A stretch of DNA of 13,201 bases from CAZJLN01 sp964540765 (GTDB lineage: Bacteria; Chloroflexota; Anaerolineae; Anaerolineales; Anaerolineaceae), in NCBI GenBank assembly GCA_964540765.1, contig CAZINW010000050.1, forward strand, positions 1 to 13,201, given 5' to 3'. This document shows, in pieces, positions 1-6,453 of this stretch. Made by a program: the position numbers and the translations under genes. Below the pieces are notes generated by a model. The model worked only from the letters and a program-made list of their open reading frames with translations. It did not search any database and was not told the origin of the DNA. The number at the start of each line of letters is the position of its first letter. Position 1 is the stretch's first letter.

Positions 1-122
1 GGGGTGATGACCAGCCAGACGCTTTACAAAGCTTGGGAAGGAACTGGGACTATAGACGGGAGACAGGGGAGCGAAGATGGGGGTATGTGTGTCTCCCCTA
101 CATCTATCTATCTAAATTTTTT
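1..122. other. Region downstream of recA, no gene recognised
   Basis: This is the left edge of the window, just past the recA stop codon. It contains an inverted repeat with 8-bp arms, GGGAGACA at 58-65 and TGTCTCCC at 90-97, enclosing 24 bases, and a short (ATCT)x3 run at 102-113. A smaller inverted repeat, GCTTT-AC-AAAGC, lies at 21-32. Read on the minus strand, no T-tract follows the larger hairpin, so I do not call an intrinsic terminator for recA. The recX gene that often follows recA is not visible here, although a gene could begin beyond the edge. Confidence 0.4.
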
Positions 123-1223
123 TTACGCTTCGTCAACCTCGTCTGCGCTTTCGGAGGTTTCATCCCAAGGACGGGTGAAGTTGCCTGTCAGTGCCTGCTG
201 ACGCACGGCAAACTCGATTTCCGCCTGCAATTCAGGATTCTGGTGCAGGAAATTCTTGGCGTTCTCACGTCCCTGTCCAAGACGGACATCGCTGTAGGAA
301 TAGAAGGAACCGCGTTTCTCGATGATGTTGAGCTCGGTTGCCAGGTCAAGAATGTCCCCGGATTTGGAGATGCCCTCGTTATACATGATGTCAAATTCGG
401 CAGTGCGGAAGGGGGCTGCCACCTTGTTTTTGACAACACGCACACGCACCCGGTTGCCCATGATCTCTGCTCCCACCTTGATGGATTCAATGCGACGTAC
501 GTCCAGCCGCACGGATGCATAAAATTTGAGTGCCATGCCGCCGGTGGTGGTTTCAGGGCTGCCGAACATGACACCGATCTTCTGGCGCAACTGGTTGGTG
601 AAAACAACTGCCGTGCGCGTCTGGTTGATGGCGCCGGAGAGCTTGCGCAGTGCCTGTGACATCAGACGTGCCTGGACGCCCATGGTGGGATCGCCCATGT
701 CGCCTTCGATCTCGGAACGGGGGACAAGGGCTGCAACCGAATCGATCACAACAAGGTCGACTGCGCCAGAGCGCACGAGGGTTTCGGCGATCTCGAGTGC
801 CTGTTCGCCAGTATCTGGCTGGGAAATAAGGAGTTCATCGACGTTAACACCGCAGCGGGCTGCATAAACAGGGTCAAGGGCATGCTCCATATCGATGAAG
901 GCAGCCGTACCGCCTTTTTTTTGACACTCAGCGACGATATGCTGGCAAAGAGTGGTCTTGCCGGAAGATTCAGGACCGAAGATCTCAGTGATGCGGGCTT
1001 TGGGGATGCCACCCACGCCGAGGGCGATATCGAGCGAGAGCGAACCAGTGGGAATGGTTTCGACTTCCATATGGTGGGCTTCACCCAGACGCATGATGCT
1101 GCCCTCGCCATAGCGCTTGATGATGTCGCTCAGGGCGCGGTCAAGGACGGCTTTCTTTGCTTCACTGACATCACCGTTCTTATCTGAGAAGGTGGTGACC
1201 GTGGGGGTAGGTTTTTTTGCCAT
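123..1223 (-). CDS. recA: RecA recombinase
   Basis: RecA is the ATP-dependent strand-exchange protein of homologous recombination; it also triggers LexA self-cleavage in the SOS response. The 366-residue product is close to family length. The Walker A motif GPESSGKT is at 83-90 with K89 as the catalytic lysine. The FIDMEHALDP segment (109-118) holds the catalytic glutamate E113; most RecA proteins have Ala where this one has Met112. Walker B ends at D161 (LVVID), and the L2 DNA-binding loop with Q211 and the PETTTGG segment spans about 209-229. The C-terminal tail is acidic, as usual. No intein interrupts it. The ATG start is supported by GGAGAA five bases upstream. The gene lies 184 bp downstream of the DUF1015 gene on the same strand but has its own promoter with a possible LexA site, so it is probably controlled independently. 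Confidence 0.98.
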   Translation of the reverse strand: MAKKPTPTVTTFSDKNGDVSEAKKAVLDRALSDIIKRYGEGSIMRLGEAHHMEVETIPTGSLSLDIALGVGGIPKARITEIFGPESSGKTTLCQHIVAECQKKGGTAAFIDMEHALDPVYAARCGVNVDELLISQPDTGEQALEIAETLVRSGAVDLVVIDSVAALVPRSEIEGDMGDPTMGVQARLMSQALRKLSGAINQTRTAVVFTNQLRQKIGVMFGSPETTTGGMALKFYASVRLDVRRIESIKVGAEIMGNRVRVRVVKNKVAAPFRTAEFDIMYNEGISKSGDILDLATELNIIEKRGSFYSYSDVRLGQGRENAKNFLHQNPELQAEIEFAVRQQALTGNFTRPWDETSESADEVDEA

Positions 1224-1271
1224 AAGTTTCTCCGATCGGTAAAGGGTTATTCAAGCGTATCACGTATCAAT

Positions 1272-1299
1272 ATTTTAGCACAAATGTTCACTTAGTCAA
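1272..1299 (-). promoter_or_regulatory. Predicted sigma-70-like recA promoter
   Basis: On the minus strand, TTGACT (1294-1299) serves as -35 and TAAAAT (1272-1277) as -10, with a 16-bp spacer. Each box is one base off consensus. The -10 is about 48 bp from the recA start codon, leaving a short leader. This is the best promoter-like sequence in the gap between the DUF1015 gene and recA. Confidence 0.7.
1278..1289. promoter_or_regulatory. Candidate LexA (SOS) operator in recA promoter
   Basis: The sequence GCAC-AAAT-GTTC matches the core GAAC-N4-GTTC of the Bacillus/Gram-positive type LexA box at seven of eight core positions. It lies wholly between the -35 and -10 of the recA promoter, where a bound repressor would block RNA polymerase. 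The match and position are seen directly. LexA binding is inferred, and no lexA gene lies in the window. Confidence 0.5.
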
Positions 1300-1306
1300 G
1301 TAGTTT

Positions 1307-1371
1307 TATAGTCATGTTTTATAGTCATATGTATAGTCATATGGTCGTATAGTCGGGTAGTCGTATAGTTG
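1307..1371. repeat. 8-bp tandem repeat array upstream of recA promoter
   Basis: Five contiguous 8-bp units run from 1332 to 1371: TATAGTCA, TATGGTCG, TATAGTCG, GGTAGTCG and TATAGTTG. The consensus is TATAGTCG. Two further TATAGTCA copies, at 1307 and 1320, are separated by 5 and 4 extra bases. The array ends 7 bp upstream of the recA -35 hexamer. It could be a slipped-strand microsatellite or a cluster of binding sites, and nothing in the sequence decides between these. Confidence 0.8.
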
Positions 1372-1407
1372 ATTAACAGGCTATTTAACGATGTGGCTAT
1401 CTGACTA

Positions 1408-2724
1408 TTATCTTATCCTCCTGCATTCCATGTAGAAGCGTTTATCCCTGGCTTCACCCATGGAGAAAGTTTTGCGTGGCAGGGCGCCATCGAGAATGAC
1501 GGTTTTGAAGAGATCAGCCTTGGGCATCGCAGGCAGGTAAAAACCAGCGTTGTTGGGTTTGCTGCCCAATTCAACAAGAATTTCGCGACCGTGGACGTAG
1601 TCAATGCGCACAGATGGGTGGTTCTTCAGGTATTCATCGAGGAAACCCTGCAGGCTGCCAACCGGCAGGTTGTAATCAGGTCGCTTGATCTCGATGTGTA
1701 TTGGACCTTCGCCGGTGAGCAGACCAAAATGATGATGCATGCTGGAGACCTTGTCAATGTCGTCTACCCATGTTTTGAGGTCAGAAACGGGTGTGACGAG
1801 CATACGGTTGCCAAACCAGGTTTGCAGGTCAGCCAGGATATCGGTGCTGAGGTTGAAAAGGACGCGATGGATGGGTTCGAATTCCAACGCGGGATCGTGC
1901 AGGTTCTCAATTTCGACAAGTGCATGACGGGCAGGGTGGTGCATGCTGACCTGGGGCTTGAGTTCCTCCCAGATGGCTTTGGCGGTTGCAAGGGAATGGT
2001 TGCCATCGCCCATGGCAAAGAGCAATGGCTGGTAGGAGCCGGGCAGGTGGTATTTGTCAGCGAATTTGCCAGGGTCAGCCAGTTGTTCAAGGGCATCCAA
2101 AATTTGCTGGATGATGGCTGAATCGCTGATCAACCTGCCGGTAAGGTGACCGCTGCCCTGCATCAGGTCAAAGTCGTAGCAGACCTCGAGCGCAGGTGCT
2201 TTATCGAAGACAGGTGCCAGCACCGTGCTGTCAGGGTCGTCATAGAGGACGAGAATATGCGGGGTTTCAAGAGGGGCTTCTTTGCGGATGCGCATACGCG
2301 GGGGCAGGCGGTCTAGGATTGTGCCTTCGGTGGCGCGGATGAGTGTCTGGGAGCCCGTGCTGAAGTCGTAGGCTTCGAGATCAAGCGCAATCATCAAACC
2401 GTGGCGGGTGACATTCCCAATGGTGCGCTCGACGTAGATGAGACCAGTGAAAGGACGGAAGATACCTTCTTCAAGGTATTTGCGCATGGCAATATGCGTG
2501 CGGCTGATGTGCTCAGCCACATCAGGCTTTTCAAGATAGATCTCAGGCAGGATCATATGGAAGGTGGAGGGTGAATCCCCAACAAGACCCGCGACAGACT
2601 TCCAATATTGCGGCTGGGAGGTGAACTGGTCACAGGCAATAACCGCCCATTTGGTCAGATCTATTCCCTTGACAGGCAATAGAATTTCGGGAATTTTTAC
2701 ACCAATTTTTTCTTCGGTTGTCAT
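1408..2724 (-). CDS. DUF1015 family protein
   Basis: This 438-residue soluble protein belongs to the DUF1015 family, whose biochemical role is unknown to me. Recognition rests on the N-terminal CDQFTSQPQYW segment (about 31-41), the central AMGDGNHSLATAK segment, which corresponds to the family's signature near a DGxH core, and the typical length. I see no signal peptide or membrane helix. The ATG is preceded by AAAGGA seven bases upstream. The gene begins 32 bp after degV on the same strand, with no terminator between, so the two are probably co-transcribed. The C terminus (ECRRIR) is basic and ends at a TAA. Family assignment is firm, function is not. Confidence 0.88.
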   Translation of the reverse strand: MTTEEKIGVKIPEILLPVKGIDLTKWAVIACDQFTSQPQYWKSVAGLVGDSPSTFHMILPEIYLEKPDVAEHISRTHIAMRKYLEEGIFRPFTGLIYVERTIGNVTRHGLMIALDLEAYDFSTGSQTLIRATEGTILDRLPPRMRIRKEAPLETPHILVLYDDPDSTVLAPVFDKAPALEVCYDFDLMQGSGHLTGRLISDSAIIQQILDALEQLADPGKFADKYHLPGSYQPLLFAMGDGNHSLATAKAIWEELKPQVSMHHPARHALVEIENLHDPALEFEPIHRVLFNLSTDILADLQTWFGNRMLVTPVSDLKTWVDDIDKVSSMHHHFGLLTGEGPIHIEIKRPDYNLPVGSLQGFLDEYLKNHPSVRIDYVHGREILVELGSKPNNAGFYLPAMPKADLFKTVILDGALPRKTFSMGEARDKRFYMECRRIR

Positions 2725-2756
2725 GAGGATATCCTTTAAGGTGAGTTTTGGATACC

Positions 2757-3626
2757 CTATTTTATCAAATCATCCTCCAAACCTGCAAGGACTGCAACAC
2801 CAACGGTGCCTGGGCCTGTGTGCGTGCCAATGACAGGGCTGAGCGTGCCGAGAATGATTTCATCAGGGTGAAAGCGCGTTTTGAACTCACTCAAAAGAAA
2901 TTCAGCGCCATTCTCTGCGTCAACATCGATGATGCCGATGCTGTTAATTTTTTCATGCTTGTCAGTGTGCAATTCCACCAGTTCGACCAGGCGTGCCTGT
3001 GCCTTTTTGGATGTGCGGATCTTTTCAAGAGCTTCAATTTTGCCATCGCGCAGTTCAAGAATAGGCTTGAGACCAAGAGCAGTGCCCAGGAATCGGGCAG
3101 CGCCACCGATGCGTCCGCCTTTATGCAGGTATTCAAGCGTTTTAACAGCAAAAAATAAATGGATCTTTGGCATCGCTTTTTCAATCAGCGCCCTGGTTTG
3201 TGCCAGGGTGGCGCCATTGTTGACAGCCCTGGCAGCCACCATCACCAACATTTCCAGAGCGACTGAGGTTGAAAGGGAATCAACCAGTTCAATGTTGGCG
3301 TTGGGGAAGTGCGCTTTTGCCTGGATGGCTGAATCCAGCGTGCCTGAGAGCTTGGAGGAGATCAGGATTGCCAGGATGTCATAGCCTTCATCAGTGAGAC
3401 GCTTGAAGATATCAAGGAAAGTGGCAACAGTGGCTTGCGAGGTGGAGGGAAAGATATCACTTTGGGGCAGCCTTTGGTAAAACTCTGCCGGTGTGATGTC
3501 AATCCCATCCTGGTAGGTCTTATCCCCCCAGATCAGCAACAAAGGCGCAACGCTGATCTTATACCTGGCGACAATTTCAGGTGAAAGCCCAGCGGTGCTG
3601 TCGGTAACAATGGCAATTTTGGACAT
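2757..3626 (-). CDS. DegV family fatty-acid-binding protein
   Basis: DegV-family proteins (the FakB group in Firmicutes) bind a fatty acid and, in characterised systems, present it to a fatty-acid kinase for phosphorylation and phospholipid synthesis. The 289-residue product has the family marks in order: TDSTAGLS at 8-15, the PSTSQAT segment at 60-66, SSKLSGT at 90-96, LEYLHKGGRIGG at 164-175 and GTHTGPGT at 267-274. The Thr/Ser and His-rich elements line the lipid pocket in solved members. The ATG has AAAGGA eight bases upstream. It is the first gene of a minus-strand pair with the DUF1015 gene and diverges from ffh. No kinase partner (FakA/DAK type) is in the window, so the lipid role is inferred from family alone. 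Confidence 0.93.
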   Translation of the reverse strand: MSKIAIVTDSTAGLSPEIVARYKISVAPLLLIWGDKTYQDGIDITPAEFYQRLPQSDIFPSTSQATVATFLDIFKRLTDEGYDILAILISSKLSGTLDSAIQAKAHFPNANIELVDSLSTSVALEMLVMVAARAVNNGATLAQTRALIEKAMPKIHLFFAVKTLEYLHKGGRIGGAARFLGTALGLKPILELRDGKIEALEKIRTSKKAQARLVELVELHTDKHEKINSIGIIDVDAENGAEFLLSEFKTRFHPDEIILGTLSPVIGTHTGPGTVGVAVLAGLEDDLIK

Positions 3627-3688
3627 GAGCTAAATCCTTTCGTAATGTACAGAAGATAAAATCGAACCACTTAACTTAAAACCCTCCC

Positions 3689-3717
3689 ATTATCGAATAG
3701 TTGCGTGTGATTGAGAA
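3689..3717 (-). promoter_or_regulatory. Possible degV promoter
   Basis: On the minus strand, TTCTCA (3712-3717) and GATAAT (3689-3694) are separated by 17 bp. The -10 is one base off consensus and the -35 matches at four positions. It lies about 63 bp upstream of the degV ATG in the divergent gap with ffh. Confidence 0.4.
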
Positions 3718-3755
3718 AAGGTCAGTCTCTTCCAAAGGCGGAGGAAAAATCAGTC

Positions 3756-3784
3756 TTGATTTTATTGACGTGTGACGCTAAAAT
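3756..3784 (+). promoter_or_regulatory. Predicted ffh operon promoter
   Basis: TTGATT (3756-3761) and TAAAAT (3779-3784) are separated by exactly 17 bp, 36 bp upstream of the ffh start. This is the best candidate for driving ffh and the genes behind it. Confidence 0.6.
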
Positions 3785-3820
3785 TAAGGTTTGGCAAAGG
3801 TACAACACTGAGGATCTGCA

Positions 3821-5146
3821 TTGTTTGAGAATTTATCGCAAAAGCTGAACACAATATTCCAGAACCTGCGGCGCCGCGGAAAACTCTCCGAGGAGGACGT
3901 GGATGCTGCCCTGCGTGAGGTGCGCCTGGCATTGCTTGAAGCCGATGTACATTACAGCGTGGTGAAATCGTTCACGCAACGGGTAAAGACAAGGGCTGTG
4001 GGTTTTGAGGTTTCAAAAGCTTTAAATCCTGCACAGCAGATCATAAAAATTGTCAATGAAGAGTTGATCGCCACATTAGGTCAGGCAGAGCCCCTAAACC
4101 TTAAGGGTGAAAGACCCCACGTGATCATGATGGTCGGACTGCAGGGTTCGGGCAAAACGACAGCCAGTGCCAAACTGGCAAAAATGCTGCGTGCCAGGGG
4201 AGAACGTGTGATGCTGGTGGCAGGTGACCCTTACCGACCAGCCGCTGTCAAGCAGTTGCAGACATTGGGTGAGCGCATCGATGTCCCCGTGTTTGCCCAG
4301 GAAGGTGTAAAACCACCCCAATTAGCGAAACAGGCGATCAACTCAGCTCAGAAAGGTGCTTATTCAGTGGTAATCATTGACACAGCCGGGCGCTCACAAT
4401 TGGATGATGCATTAATGAATGAGCTCAAAGGGATCAGTGGGCAGGTGCGATTGAATGAGATCTTGCTGGTGGTGGATGCGATGACCGGGCAGGAAGCGCT
4501 CAACATTGCCCAAGGTTTTCGCAGCGCTGTACCAATTACCGGCCTGATGATGACCAAAATTGACGGGGATGCCAGAGGAGGGGCTGCCATCTCCATCCGC
4601 GAGGTGACCGGCATCCCGATCAAATTCCTGGGCACAGGCGAAGGAGTCGATGCGATTGAAGTGTTTGACCCGGTGCGCATGTCTTCACGGATCTTGGGGA
4701 TGGGCGATATTCTCGGTTTGATCGAAAAGGCAGAAAGTGCTTATACGGAAGCTGAAGACGCCAAGGAAGCAGAACGCCTGCTTTCTGGTGAGTTTACCCT
4801 TGAGGATTTTGCCAAACAATTACGGCAGATGCGTAAAATGGGACCTTTTGGGCAAGTACTCGAGATGCTCCCTGGACAGATGGGGCAGGTTGCCCGGAAA
4901 GTGGACCCACGGGATGCTGAAAATCAGTTAAAATCAGTAGAGGCGATCATCAATTCCATGACCAGGGAAGAGCGCCGGGACCCGAAGGTTTTGAATGCCA
5001 GCCGGCGCCGCCGCATTGCAGCAGGTTGTGGCAAGGATGTTCAGGACGTGAACCGCTTGATGAAACAGTTCCGCGACATCCAAAGATTGGTTAAACAGTT
5101 CCAAAAAACGGGCGGTCGTGGTAATATTGGTCGTCTGCTTGGATGA
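3821..5146 (+). CDS. ffh: Signal recognition particle GTPase Ffh
   Basis: Ffh is the protein subunit of the signal recognition particle. With 4.5S RNA it binds hydrophobic signal sequences on nascent chains and docks on FtsY at the membrane. The 441-residue product has the N domain (about 1-90), then the G domain with GLQGSGKTT (106-114), the RPAAVKQL element (139-146), DTAGR (187-191) and TKIDGDARGG (245-254). The GMGDILGLIEKAE linker (293-305) follows. The M domain has FTLEDFAKQLRQM (325-337), a Met-rich finger, and the RNA-binding helix near 395-428 containing RRRRIAAGCG. The start is TTG, chosen because it gives the canonical MFENLS N terminus and has GAGG seven to eight bases upstream. 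No strong terminator follows before rpsP. Confidence 0.98.
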   Translation: MFENLSQKLNTIFQNLRRRGKLSEEDVDAALREVRLALLEADVHYSVVKSFTQRVKTRAVGFEVSKALNPAQQIIKIVNEELIATLGQAEPLNLKGERPHVIMMVGLQGSGKTTASAKLAKMLRARGERVMLVAGDPYRPAAVKQLQTLGERIDVPVFAQEGVKPPQLAKQAINSAQKGAYSVVIIDTAGRSQLDDALMNELKGISGQVRLNEILLVVDAMTGQEALNIAQGFRSAVPITGLMMTKIDGDARGGAAISIREVTGIPIKFLGTGEGVDAIEVFDPVRMSSRILGMGDILGLIEKAESAYTEAEDAKEAERLLSGEFTLEDFAKQLRQMRKMGPFGQVLEMLPGQMGQVARKVDPRDAENQLKSVEAIINSMTREERRDPKVLNASRRRRIAAGCGKDVQDVNRLMKQFRDIQRLVKQFQKTGGRGNIGRLLG

Positions 5147-5256
5147 GCCTTGCAACCTGATGAGGTGACGTTCTCCTTCAACGTTCTCTCAAACCTTGGA
5201 TGTGAGCAAGGAAGAAAAAGTAATTTAGATATTAAGGATAGAGGAGTATTATTTCG

Positions 5257-5610
5257 ATGGTACGTATTCGCTTGCGCCGTGTAGGCTCAACCCATCAACC
5301 CCATTACCGGGTGATCATTGCTGATAAAGAATCACCTCGTGATGGTCGTTTTATTGAAATCGTCGGACATTACAATCCGAGAACCAACCCCGCCACGATC
5401 TTCTTCCAGGAAGACCGCATCTATCACTGGCTCAGTGTGGGTGCACAACCTTCAGAATCCGTGAAAAAATTGTTCAAGACCGTCAACCTGACAGAAAGAT
5501 TTGAGCGTTTCAAAGCTGGCGAAGATCAAGCCATACTGCTTGCAGAGGCTGAATCGATTTATGCCACCCGGGTGGAAAGCCCAAAAACAACACATCTTGT
5601 TGAAAAATAA
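5257..5610 (+). CDS. rpsP: 30S ribosomal protein S16
   Basis: S16 is an early-assembling 30S subunit protein. The product starts with the typical MVRIRLRRVG and has SPRDGRFIEIVGHYNP at about 26-41, both family signatures. It is 117 residues, longer than the usual 80-90; the extra length is a polar C-terminal tail after the conserved core. The ATG has GAGGAG ten bases upstream. It follows ffh by 110 bp and precedes khpA by 16 bp, consistent with the conserved rpsP-khpA-rimM ribosomal cluster. Confidence 0.97.
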   Translation: MVRIRLRRVGSTHQPHYRVIIADKESPRDGRFIEIVGHYNPRTNPATIFFQEDRIYHWLSVGAQPSESVKKLFKTVNLTERFERFKAGEDQAILLAEAESIYATRVESPKTTHLVEK

Positions 5611-5626
5611 GGATCCAGAGGTCATA

Positions 5627-5875
5627 ATGACTGATAGTTTGCAGGGTCTCATTGAATATATTGTCAATTCTCTTGTTGAAGACCCTTCCCAGGTGAAGGT
5701 GCGCGAAAGTCAGTCTGGCAGTAACGTCAGATTGGAATTGCGCGTAGGCAAAGAAGATATGGGCAGGGTCATCGGGAAGCGGGGTAAAGTGGCAAATTCA
5801 ATCCGCATGCTTTTAAGGGTTGCAGCTGCCAGGCAGGGCAAGCAAGCCACCCTGGATGTGATCGACCCCGTTTAA
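5627..5875 (+). CDS. khpA: KhpA, KH-domain RNA-binding protein
   Basis: This 82-residue protein is a single KH domain of the KhpA (YlqC) family. In Firmicutes KhpA pairs with KhpB and binds RNA broadly, affecting cell division and small-RNA biology. The GxxG RNA-binding loop is visible in VIGKRGK (48-54), followed by the helix VANSIRMLLR and the final beta strand ending TLDVIDPV, a common family ending. An upstream extension of the frame overlaps rpsP and is rejected because the ATG here has AGAGG five bases upstream and gives the exact family length. The gene lies between rpsP and rimM, its usual place. Confidence 0.95.
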   Translation: MTDSLQGLIEYIVNSLVEDPSQVKVRESQSGSNVRLELRVGKEDMGRVIGKRGKVANSIRMLLRVAAARQGKQATLDVIDPV

Positions 5876-5892
5876 TTTCGATCAAATTGCTC

Positions 5893-6453
5893 ATGACGAC
5901 CAAGACTAGAAGTTCTACAGGCTCGCAGAAAGCAGGCGAGCCTGTATTTCTTGTCATTGGGCATTTACAGCGACCGCATGGAGTGGCAGGTGAAATTGCC
6001 ATGAAGGTGCTTACTGATTTTCCTGAACGCATATGCAAGGGTAGAGTGGTGCTCGTCGGCGCCGCACGCACACCTGCAAAGATCACCCAGGTGCGCTGGA
6101 AACAGGGCTTGATGCTGATCAAGTTTGAGGGATTTGCTGTGCGCGAGAAGGTGGCTGAGCTGACCAATATGGATGTGTTTGTGAGCGGGGAGGGACTGCC
6201 AGACCTGCCGGACGGGGAATATTATCATCACCAGTTGATCGGTTTGGATGTTTACGAAGGCGAGGAATTTCTGGGGGTGATCAACGATATCCTGGTAACT
6301 GGCGCCAATGACGTCTATGTGGTGCAAAAAGCGGAAGGGAAAGAACTCCTGCTGCCAGCCATTCAAAGTGTGATTTTGGAGATTGACCTGGAGAGACACC
6401 GCATGGATGTTTCAATCCCTGACGGTTTGATTGACTGGAAGACCAAAGCATGA
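5893..6453 (+). CDS. rimM: Ribosome maturation factor RimM
   Basis: RimM assists maturation of the 30S subunit head by contacting S19 and 16S rRNA. The product is 186 residues from the ATG at 5893. The N-terminal RimM domain starts with VIGHLQRPHGVAGEI (about 21-35). The C-terminal PRC-barrel domain has LPDGEYYHHQLIGLDV, then GANDVYVV and LLLPAIQSVILEIDLERH. The first 17 residues are polar and lie outside the conserved domain. Neither this ATG nor an in-frame TTG at 5887 has a recognisable Shine-Dalgarno sequence. No usable start occurs between the ATG and the conserved domain, so the ATG is chosen. A strong inverted repeat lies in codons 8-18. The stop overlaps the dprA start by 4 bp. Confidence 0.94.
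   Translation: MTTKTRSSTGSQKAGEPVFLVIGHLQRPHGVAGEIAMKVLTDFPERICKGRVVLVGAARTPAKITQVRWKQGLMLIKFEGFAVREKVAELTNMDVFVSGEGLPDLPDGEYYHHQLIGLDVYEGEEFLGVINDILVTGANDVYVVQKAEGKELLLPAIQSVILEIDLERHRMDVSIPDGLIDWKTKA
5916..5946 (+). repeat. 11-bp perfect inverted repeat at rimM 5' end
   Basis: The arms TACAGGCTCGC (5916-5926) and GCGAGCCTGTA (5936-5946) are exact complements around a 9-base loop. The transcript would form an 11-bp GC-rich hairpin beginning 23 bases after the rimM ATG, followed by TTTCTT. It lies in the poorly conserved N-terminal tail of the protein. It is not followed by a full T-tract, so it is a weak candidate for termination and more likely affects translation or mRNA processing. The structure is seen in the sequence, any role is inferred. 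Confidence 0.75.

Noticed and set aside
33..659. Long plus-strand open frame antisense to the recA C-terminal half
   Set aside because: It mirrors recA on the other strand, has no recognisable domain, and recA is unambiguous.
123..1223. Intein or frameshift in recA
   Set aside because: The reading frame is intact at normal length and all core motifs are in order.
1307..1371. CRISPR-like array
   Set aside because: Units are 8 bp, contiguous and without spacers, and no cas gene is present.
5501..5626. N-terminal extension of khpA overlapping rpsP
   Set aside because: It only re-reads rpsP in another frame; the ATG at 5627 has a Shine-Dalgarno and gives the standard family length.
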